Below, piece after piece: positions 6,704 to 12,126 of a stretch of DNA of 22,190 bases. The stretch comes from Microgenomates group bacterium. GTDB taxonomy: Bacteria > Patescibacteriota > Microgenomatia > UBA1400 > PJMF01. The notes under the pieces were generated by a model. It saw only the letters and a list, made by a program, of their open reading frames with translations, had not been told where the DNA came from and did no database searches. The first letter of the stretch is position 1; each line of letters starts with the position of its first letter. The position numbers and the translations under genes were made by a program. The stretch covers positions 1-22,190 of the forward strand of contig WRMU01000005.1 in the NCBI GenBank assembly GCA_009776965.1, read 5' to 3'.

Positions 6704-8787
6704 TCACTTTCTCCTCCTCCCCCTACCACCGCCGCCCCCAATATCGCCTTCAAACCCGCCTTCATGACCAAAAGAGAATCGAAAAAGTCGCCCTCTCCCC
6801 CCAAGCCCTCCCCCATCTCAAAACCATCGCCCATAACCATCAACTTCTCCGCCGCGCCGCTCCCTCCCTCCGCCCCATCTCTTATCGACTCGCCGCCTCC
6901 TCCCTCACCACCCCCTTCCTTCCCTTTCCTTCCCTTGCCAAACTCATCGAGACCGCCCTCCTCAAAAAAAACTTCGCCACCGCTCATCAACATTTCCTTT
7001 TTTACCTCTCTCTCATCTACTCCCTCCCCGTCAAAAAAACCTTTCCCCTCAAGAACCCCGCCTTTGTCAAACTTTTTTCCTCCACCTCCCCCTCTCCAGA
7101 CCTCTCCTTCTCCTGCCTTCAAACCAGCTCCCTCGACCTAAACTTGAGTAACCTCCTCATTTCCTCGGACAATAAGCCCCATCTCATCGACCAAGAATGG
7201 CTCCTCCCCGACTATACCCTCCCTCGCTCCTTTCTCCTCTTTCTCAGCGTCCTCGATCTAAGTTTCCGCCTCCAAGACGCCATTCGCAATCATCGCTCCA
7301 GCGCCTTCATTTGCTACCAATTCTCTCCTCAGCTCTTTATTCCTCAAGTCTGGCTCGACAGTCTCCTCCTCGAGCCCCACCTCATTCCCCTTTTTATTTC
7401 TTGGTATAACCATTTTCAATCCCTCATCTCCCTCTCTCCTTCCCCTCTCCCCTCTCCCCAGCTTCCCCTTAAGCTCGACTTCCCCTCCTCCCTCCCCGCT
7501 TCTTCCTCGCGCCTTAAAGATCTCAAACGCCGTCTTTTTCTCGCTCTCCCCACTCGCCTCCAAAACGAATATGTTTTCTTCAAAGAAAACGGTCCCTTAG
7601 CTGAGCTCTCTCGACCATATCGCAAGTTTGCCCGCCATTTTTTTACCCGTGCTCTTGCCCTAACTCCTCCTCCTTCCTCTCCCGACCATGTCCTCGTCAT
7701 CTCTGGCTCCCAAAAAACCGTCTCCCATCGCCACCGTGTCCTTCATTTCTGCGACAAACTCGACTTGCTCAGTATTCCCCATCACTCCCTCACCACCGAC
7801 AATTTTGTCCCCCAACTCCCTCGCCTCCCTCTGGAAAACTTTCGCCTTCTTTTTATCCACCGCGCCACCTCCTCCCTCCAACTTCTCGAGTTAATCCATT
7901 TCTTCCGCTCCCGAGATCTCCCAGTTGTTTTTGACATCGACGACCTAGTTTTCGACCCTCAACATCTTGCCCTGCTCGCCTCCAGCAAAACCTTCTCTCC
8001 CCTCTCCCTCCAGATAGAACATCAACATCTTCTTGGTTTTCTCTCTCTCATTAAACACTGCACTCATGCCACTGTCCCCACTCTCCCCCTCCAACATTCC
8101 CTCCAGCAACTCTTTCCTCATCTGTCCATTTCCCTCCTTCCCAACCATCTCGACCAAACCTCCCTCAACCAAGCCTTCATTCTCGCCCAAGCCCATCTCG
8201 CTCACTCCTCCTCCCCTCGTCGCCCCTTCACTCTCGGCTATTTCCCCGGTACCGCCACCCACGATCGCGATTTTCTCGTTTTAGTTCCCGCCCTCCAAAA
8301 AGTTCTCGCCTCTCATCCCTCCATTCACCTCAAAATCGTCGGCTTCCTCAGCTTGCCGCCGGAGTTAGATCATTTTGTCCAAAAAGGCCAAATTACCCAT
8401 TCCTCCGCCGTTCCCTATGACCAGCTCATTTCTCAATACCAAAATGTCCATCTCAACCTTTGTCCTCTCGAGCAAACTAGCTTCAATGCCGCCAAAAGCG
8501 ATCTCAAATATTTTTTCGCTGGAGCTTGCGCCATCCCCACCCTCGCTTCTCCCTCCCCCGTTCTCGAGGAGATCGCCGCTCGCGGTGGCGGTCTCATCAC
8601 TTGCCCCTCCTCCCCAGATTGGCAAAACAATATCCTCAACCTTTTCCATAACCCCTCAAAGTTAAAATCCCTCGCCAAAAAAGCCTATCAAGATTGTCGA
8701 GAGCGCTACTCTCCAGAGTACCATAGTCAAAAACTAGGCGAGCTGCTAAATAATCTCAATTTCCCCATAGCTGGCGGGGTCTATTAA
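6700..8787 (+). CDS. large glycosyltransferase (GT4/GT-B-like) with N-terminal accessory domain
   Basis: The protein has 695 residues. The N-terminal part (about 1-290) has HLIDQEWLLPDYTLPRSF (161-178), resembling the 'iDyEW' segment I recall following the methyltransferase domain in multidomain polysaccharide enzymes. It may be an inactive or specialised transferase-like module. The C-terminal part (about 328-690) is a GT-B glycosyltransferase with FDIDDLVF (411-418), GYFPGTATHDRDF (513-525) and the donor-site region FNAAKSDLKYFFAG (595-608). Sugar transfer from a nucleotide sugar onto a cell-surface glycan is expected. Translation is coupled to the methyltransferase by ATGA overlap. The 3' end overlaps the opposing sortase gene by 42 bp. 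Composition is extremely L/S/P-rich. Confidence 0.87.
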   Translation: MITFSSSPYHRRPQYRLQTRLHDQKRIEKVALSPQALPHLKTIAHNHQLLRRAAPSLRPISYRLAASSLTTPFLPFPSLAKLIETALLKKNFATAHQHFLFYLSLIYSLPVKKTFPLKNPAFVKLFSSTSPSPDLSFSCLQTSSLDLNLSNLLISSDNKPHLIDQEWLLPDYTLPRSFLLFLSVLDLSFRLQDAIRNHRSSAFICYQFSPQLFIPQVWLDSLLLEPHLIPLFISWYNHFQSLISLSPSPLPSPQLPLKLDFPSSLPASSSRLKDLKRRLFLALPTRLQNEYVFFKENGPLAELSRPYRKFARHFFTRALALTPPPSSPDHVLVISGSQKTVSHRHRVLHFCDKLDLLSIPHHSLTTDNFVPQLPRLPLENFRLLFIHRATSSLQLLELIHFFRSRDLPVVFDIDDLVFDPQHLALLASSKTFSPLSLQIEHQHLLGFLSLIKHCTHATVPTLPLQHSLQQLFPHLSISLLPNHLDQTSLNQAFILAQAHLAHSSSPRRPFTLGYFPGTATHDRDFLVLVPALQKVLASHPSIHLKIVGFLSLPPELDHFVQKGQITHSSAVPYDQLISQYQNVHLNLCPLEQTSFNAAKSDLKYFFAGACAIPTLASPSPVLEEIAARGGGLITCPSSPDWQNNILNLFHNPSKLKSLAKKAYQDCRERYSPEYHSQKLGELLNNLNFPIAGGVY

Positions 8788-9639
8788 CCTCAGCGACACA
8801 AAATATCTCTGCTCCGACACCAAAAACCGACAAGTATATAGGATTAAATCTGCTTGGTAGTCCTCAATCCTCTCCCCATACTCTGTATTATAAATCTCAT
8901 ACCGCCACTCCCTCTGGTCATAAATCACCACCATTTGATTACCCACTCTCAACTGATCCAAATAATAAAAAGAGTTCTCCCTCCCATGAGAGCTATTCCA
9001 CCACCATAACATCCCGTGCTTATGCGCCGCCATAATCACCGGCGCTCCAATAGCTCCAATTTTCCCATACCCAGGCACTTCCACCACCCCTCGCTCTAGC
9101 GCCAAATCTATCTCGGCTCCCTGATAAACCTGAGCATTTAGCCCAATTTCGGTATTTTTCAACCACAATCCCTCTGGTAAATCCCCATTTTTTACGGGCA
9201 AATATTGGGTTATTTTAACTGGTTTCTCGGTCACTTGCCCCGAAGTGATCTCCTTTTCATAGGTCACAATATCTTCTTGCTTTAATCTGCTCAAAAACAC
9301 CCAATACTCCACCATATCTTCGGTCATATCCATCATCGCCATCTCACCTAATTTTTTTGCTGTCTCCCGATCACTTAAGGCCCATTGATCAATATCTTTT
9401 CTCGTCAAATCCTCACTCTCGTTCCCTAAGCTAATGACAATTTCCTCGCCTTGTTTGGCTTCATTTTCGGCCTTTTCTTCGGCCAACAACCTCTCCTGCT
9501 CCGAAAGATTATTATGTCCAAAACCAATAATATCCACCACCAACATCGGTAATAAGTACGCTAAAGCCACCAAAGCCATCAATCCCACAAACACGCTAAT
9601 CAAAATCTCACCGCCACCCCTCTTTTTTTTAGCTTTCAT
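8746..9639 (-). CDS. sortase-family transpeptidase, membrane anchored
   Basis: A basic N-terminus and one membrane helix (about 12-33, counted from an ATG at 9645) precede an acidic linker (45-150) and a C-terminal sortase barrel. Catalytic candidates in that numbering are H208 (MAAHKHG), C272 in LILYTC, matching the usual TLxTC motif, and R280 or R286 after it. Such enzymes cut a sorting signal and join proteins to wall or to each other, outside the membrane. The coding region opens ATG-GTG-ATG. I prefer the third codon (9639) because TGTTATAAT ends only 2 nt before the first ATG but 8 nt before this one; the start at 9645 remains possible. It is convergent with, and overlaps by 42 bp, the glycosyltransferase gene. 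No LPxTG-type substrate was found in the window. Confidence 0.88.
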   Translation of the reverse strand: MKAKKKRGGGEILISVFVGLMALVALAYLLPMLVVDIIGFGHNNLSEQERLLAEEKAENEAKQGEEIVISLGNESEDLTRKDIDQWALSDRETAKKLGEMAMMDMTEDMVEYWVFLSRLKQEDIVTYEKEITSGQVTEKPVKITQYLPVKNGDLPEGLWLKNTEIGLNAQVYQGAEIDLALERGVVEVPGYGKIGAIGAPVIMAAHKHGMLWWWNSSHGRENSFYYLDQLRVGNQMVVIYDQREWRYEIYNTEYGERIEDYQADLILYTCRFLVSEQRYFVSLRLIDPASYGEIEII

Positions 9640-9647
9640 CACCATTA

Positions 9648-9656
9648 ATTATAACA
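9648..9656 (-). promoter_or_regulatory. extended -10 box before the sortase gene
   Basis: The minus strand reads TGTTATAAT, then TA and ATGGTGATG. Initiation about 7-8 nt downstream of the -10 falls on the ATG at 9639, a leaderless start. A complete upstream promoter at 9768-9795 with an intervening terminator offers an alternative, attenuated route into this gene. Confidence 0.5.
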
Positions 9657-9673
9657 TCTAAAGCGTATCTCTC

Positions 9674-9717
9674 AAAAAAGCATTGTTATCGCTGGACAGT
9701 CCACGAATAACAATGCT
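9674..9717 (-). terminator. intrinsic terminator on minus strand
   Basis: AGCATTGTTAT (9679-9689) and ATAACAATGCT (9707-9717) form a perfect 11-bp stem. Inside it a 3x3 internal loop leads to a small TGGA/TCCA helix. On the minus strand the stem runs straight into TTTTTT and then GAG, the classic intrinsic terminator layout. On the plus strand the tail is only CTTTCC. It ends minus-strand transcription just upstream of the sortase gene, although no protein gene lies before it in that direction. Confidence 0.82.
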
Positions 9718-9761
9718 CTTTCCTAAATGATGTGTCCATACTCAAAGATGGCTCACATATA
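9674..9761 (-). ncRNA. candidate ~88-nt small RNA, or attenuator leader of the sortase gene
   Basis: A candidate promoter (9768-9795) and a strong terminator (9674-9717) bracket about 88 nt on the minus strand without a credible reading frame. The predicted 5' part folds as a hairpin: ATGTG/CACAT (plus-strand 9730-9734 with 9754-9758) continued by CCAT/ATGG (9736-9739 with 9748-9751) and an 8-nt loop. The terminator stem is the second hairpin. It may be a free-standing small RNA, or a leader whose terminator controls read-through into the sortase gene 35 nt beyond. It matches none of the RNase P, tmRNA, SRP or 6S features that I could check by eye. Confidence 0.4.
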
Positions 9762-9767
9762 TCGCTT

Positions 9768-9795
9768 ATTGTACACTGCGATTGAGACTTGTAAA
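9768..9795 (-). promoter_or_regulatory. candidate minus-strand promoter for the small RNA/leader
   Basis: TTTACA (9795-9790), a 16-nt spacer and TACAAT (9773-9768) each differ from consensus at one position. The predicted start is near 9761. Its -35 occupies almost the same bases as the -35 of the plus-strand promoter at 9789-9817. Confidence 0.45.
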
Positions 9796-9817
9796 TATGG
9801 CTTTACTATGCTAAAAT
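9789..9817 (+). promoter_or_regulatory. candidate plus-strand promoter, divergent from the minus-strand one
   Basis: TTGTAA (9789-9794), a 17-nt spacer and TAAAAT (9812-9817) form a reasonable sigma70-type promoter. The predicted start is around 9824, just before the long hairpin at 9840-9894. The -35 bases are shared with the opposing promoter (TTGTAAA reads TTTACAA on the other strand). Confidence 0.42.
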
Positions 9818-9823
9818 GCATCA

Positions 9824-9908
9824 TACGACCCCAATTCTGGCGTCGGTGTGGAGGTTTGATTATTGGGCAGGTCATCAAATCTCCACAGCGGCGCTCTTTC
9901 TTTTATTC
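9824..9908 (+). ncRNA. candidate structured RNA with long hairpin and possible pseudoknot
   Basis: Arms 9840-9860 and 9874-9894 pair over 21 positions with one mismatch and two G-U pairs, closing a 13-nt loop (9861-9873). The 5' flank GACCCCAAT (9827-9835) is complementary to loop segments ATTGG (9862-9866) and GGTC (9870-9873), so a pseudoknot or an alternative fold is possible. A T-rich tract (CTCTTTCTTTTATT) follows and could be a weak terminator. A candidate promoter lies just upstream. It fits no RNA family I know. An annotator might call a 68-codon frame here (9727-9933), but it runs through the hairpin and has no ribosome site. Confidence 0.38.
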
Positions 9909-10064
9909 ACACCTCCCTTTTTTGTCTACTTGACCCTGAATATCCTGTGAGTTTTCCTCGATAAACGTTCTTATCTTAATAATATAGGATTGTCGGATAT
10001 TTTGGGTTTTAATAGTTATAAGATATATAAGTAGCCAAATACACAGTTATAATTGACCTGCCCA
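9864..10064. repeat. separated 11-bp inverted repeat
   Basis: TGGGCAGGTCA (9864-9874, the apical loop of the hairpin) is the exact reverse complement of TGACCTGCCCA (10054-10064). The right copy is followed by TCTTTTTTT. It may be the ends of a ~200-bp non-autonomous element, a long-range RNA pairing, or chance. No clear target-site duplication is seen. The AT-rich sequence between the copies contains no credible gene. Confidence 0.4.
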
Positions 10065-10109
10065 TCTTTTTTTCCTTTAGTTTCCCCTATTTTGCTCCCC
10101 TCTCTACCC

Positions 10110-10139
10110 TTGACACTTCACCGTATTTTCCATTAGAAT
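10110..10139 (+). promoter_or_regulatory. promoter for the membrane protein gene at 10194
   Basis: A consensus TTGACA (10110-10115), an 18-nt spacer and TAGAAT (10134-10139) predict a start near 10146 and a ~48-nt leader. The -10 context CATTAGAATA is identical to that of the promoter at 4931-4959. Confidence 0.7.
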
Positions 10140-10154
10140 AAAACACAGTTTTTT

Positions 10155-10183
10155 ACAACCGTTTCCTGCAATTATGCGGTTGT
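10155..10183 (+). promoter_or_regulatory. hairpin in the 5' leader of the 10194 gene
   Basis: ACAACCG (10155-10161) pairs with CGGTTGT (10177-10183) around a 15-nt loop, and CCAAAAAATT then leads to the ATG. No Shine-Dalgarno sequence is visible between the hairpin and the start. The structure could stabilise the mRNA or gate ribosome access. Confidence 0.4.
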
Positions 10184-10193
10184 CCAAAAAATT

Positions 10194-11933
10194 ATGTCCA
10201 ATATTGTTGTCCACGATAGGACCGATAATAATATCGTTTCTGTCTCACCAACGGTCATTGCAACCCTAAAAAATCGCAATTACCGCCCCAATTTCTCACT
10301 TCGCCCTTTTTGCACTCAATTTTCACTCATAAAATCCGCTTTTTGCCCAACCGAACAATTTTTGTCCACATTAAAAGAGAAGTCCAAAATAGCTAATGAC
10401 CAGACAAAAAATAAAAAATTGGACACAAAAATTGCAGATATTAATATAGAAGAAAATATCAGTCCTCTAGACCTAGAAATCGCTGATTTTGCCTCCCCTA
10501 TCCCCCAGATTTTCCCCATTGTCAACCCTGTTATAGATAGTTCTAGTTATAATCAACCCCTCATCGTTCAGACCGATAATGAAATTATACAAACACCGCC
10601 GCCCGTCACTTCCCTTCCCATCGACACCTCCACTCCTCTCGTCCCGCCTTCTCCCGTCACTCCCCCTCCTCCCACCATTTCTTCAGCCCCCAAGCCAGTC
10701 GATGCCTCCTCTCCCCCCTCTCCCATCCCCGCTTCCGCCTCCAAACCGGCCGAGAAGCCGACAACCATAGAGCCAGCCATCGACCAGTCTCCCCCTCCTT
10801 CCTCATCTTCTCTCACTTCCACCGCCGAGGAGCTAGACCAACCCAGCGATGTCTTCCAAGTTACTCCCTCCAAAGGCCCAAAATCGGCTTTTTCTCGTCG
10901 CTTTAGTGTGGCGCTTACCCTTTCGCTCACCGCCGCCATTGCCTTCTTTGGTTTTTACGAATTAACTGCCAATATTAAAATCTCCCACGCTCAAGAACCA
11001 CTCACTTCTTCCGCCACTGTCTTTGCTTCCACCGCCACTGCCGATGACACTTCCGAATATTATCAACCGGGCCTCGCCCCCACCCCTCGCTCCTCCACCA
11101 CCACCCCCATCAACCATGCCGCCGCTCTCGCCCTTTCCCAATTCCACAACCTAGAAACCTCCTTCAACTCCCCCTCCACCGACAAGCTTCAACTTCGCCA
11201 GAGCTTCATTGCCTCGTCCGCCATTCCCGTTCCCAATATCGCCCAACTGCGCATCCAAAGCTCTGTCTTCAATTCCAACGCCCTCAAGCCAGTCGCTCCG
11301 CCCGCAGCCACTTTCGACCTCAAGAGACAAAACCTCTCCGATGCCAACGATCTCGCTCTCTCGGTGGGAGAATATCAATATGCCATTTCCTTCGTCACTT
11401 TCGACGGCCAAACCTATCGCGAGACCACTCCCAGCGAAACTGTTAGTTTATCGGTCACAACCCCCAATTCTGCTATCAATATATCTCAAATACCACTTTA
11501 CTCTAAATCTAACATCGTTGCCCGTCGCATCTATCGCACTCGTGCTGACGGCTCAGAGTTATTTTTCCTCACCGAACTCGAGGATAGCTCCGTTAGCTCT
11601 TATTTAGACACCACTCCCGATATTAACCTTACCACTCCCGCCCCCACCACCAACACCACCGCCGCCTACCAATATCGCATTTCCTTTTTCACCGCCAACG
11701 CCCAGACCACCCCTTCCGAGCCCGTTGCTTTTCTTCCCTCTCTCGAACAAGGAGAGGCCTCCCTCACCAATATTCCTCTCGATCCCACCGACCAAGCTCG
11801 TGGCCGCCGCATCTATCGCACCATGGCTGGCGGCGAAGACTTCTATCTCGTCGGTCAGCTCAACAACAACCAATCCACTGTCTTCAACGACTCCGTTTCC
11901 GATCTCGTCTTGGCCACCAGAGAGAAACTGTGA
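10194..11933 (+). CDS. single-pass membrane protein with Pro/Ser/Thr-rich stalk and two extracellular repeats
   Basis: The family is not recognised (579 aa). Residues 1-130 are polar, residues 134-230 are a P/S/T-rich low-complexity stalk, and a basic patch (SRRF) precedes a membrane helix at about 237-256. The outside part ends in two related ~80-residue units (about 393-476 and 491-571). Each has YQY.ISF near its start, TTPSE after it, RRIYRT in the middle (444-449 and 538-543) and a D-rich close. Units of this kind, with an (A)RRIYRT core, occur in fibronectin-like or tail-fibre-like surface and phage proteins, so binding or adhesion is plausible. The ATG follows a good promoter and a 48-nt leader. 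The first ~400 bp are AT-rich, unlike the C-rich remainder, which suggests a composite gene. It lies upstream of a VirD4-like ATPase, and a link is possible but unproven. Confidence 0.8.
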   Translation: MSNIVVHDRTDNNIVSVSPTVIATLKNRNYRPNFSLRPFCTQFSLIKSAFCPTEQFLSTLKEKSKIANDQTKNKKLDTKIADINIEENISPLDLEIADFASPIPQIFPIVNPVIDSSSYNQPLIVQTDNEIIQTPPPVTSLPIDTSTPLVPPSPVTPPPPTISSAPKPVDASSPPSPIPASASKPAEKPTTIEPAIDQSPPPSSSSLTSTAEELDQPSDVFQVTPSKGPKSAFSRRFSVALTLSLTAAIAFFGFYELTANIKISHAQEPLTSSATVFASTATADDTSEYYQPGLAPTPRSSTTTPINHAAALALSQFHNLETSFNSPSTDKLQLRQSFIASSAIPVPNIAQLRIQSSVFNSNALKPVAPPAATFDLKRQNLSDANDLALSVGEYQYAISFVTFDGQTYRETTPSETVSLSVTTPNSAINISQIPLYSKSNIVARRIYRTRADGSELFFLTELEDSSVSSYLDTTPDINLTTPAPTTNTTAAYQYRISFFTANAQTTPSEPVAFLPSLEQGEASLTNIPLDPTDQARGRRIYRTMAGGEDFYLVGQLNNNQSTVFNDSVSDLVLATREKL

Positions 11934-11970
11934 ATAAAACTTTTCTCTATAATTTATTTCCTTTAATATA

Positions 11971-12110
11971 AACTTCCCTAAATCGAGGATTTTCGAAGTT
12001 GAAAGTAAAAAGAGATTCGACACGTACTTTACGTACGTTGAGAATCACTTTTTACCTCTCGAGCCGTGCTCGAGACTTTCAACGATGAAAATACCGATTT
12101 AGGGAAGTTT
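11971..12110. repeat. long nested palindromic repeat (full copy)
   Basis: The outer arms AACTTCCCTAAATCG... and ...CGATTTAGGGAAGTT enclose nested stems. TTGAAAGT pairs with ACTTTCAA. GTAAAAAGAGATTC (12005-12018) pairs with GAATCACTTTTTAC (12042-12055) with one mismatch. A central hairpin is formed by ACGTAC (12022-12027) and GTACGT (12033-12038). The right arm carries an extra hairpin, CTCGAG-CCGTG-CTCGAG (12058-12074). The outer arm with its AGG/AC internal loop and the GAGCCGTGC(G/T)CGAG motif is shared with 3456-3517. It could fold as a cruciform or a stable RNA. It fills most of the gap between the membrane protein gene and the VirD4-like gene and ends at the promoter of the latter. Confidence 0.85.
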
Positions 12111-12111
12111 T

Positions 12112-12120
12112 TGTTATAAT
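12112..12120 (+). promoter_or_regulatory. extended -10 box, predicted leaderless start of the VirD4-like gene
   Basis: TGTTATAAT is followed by 6 nt (AGATGT) and the ATG at 12127, so transcription should begin at the start codon. No good -35 is seen at 17 nt (TACCGA, within the palindrome arm). The box directly abuts the end of the palindromic repeat. Confidence 0.55.
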
Positions 12121-12126
12121 AGATGT

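Noticed and set aside
5876..8678. Several long antisense frames under the methyltransferase and glycosyltransferase genes, rich in G and E
   Set aside because: They mirror the pyrimidine-rich coding strand, which lacks stops in reverse. They show no domain features.
9727..9933. 68-codon frame in the AT-rich gap
   Set aside because: It has no ribosome site or promoter match and runs across the long hairpin and both candidate promoters.
9720..10193. RNase P RNA, tmRNA, SRP RNA or 6S RNA in the large gap
   Set aside because: I looked for the GAGGAAAGTCC-type, T-arm and GGAAGGAAGCAGCC-type signatures on both strands and found none.
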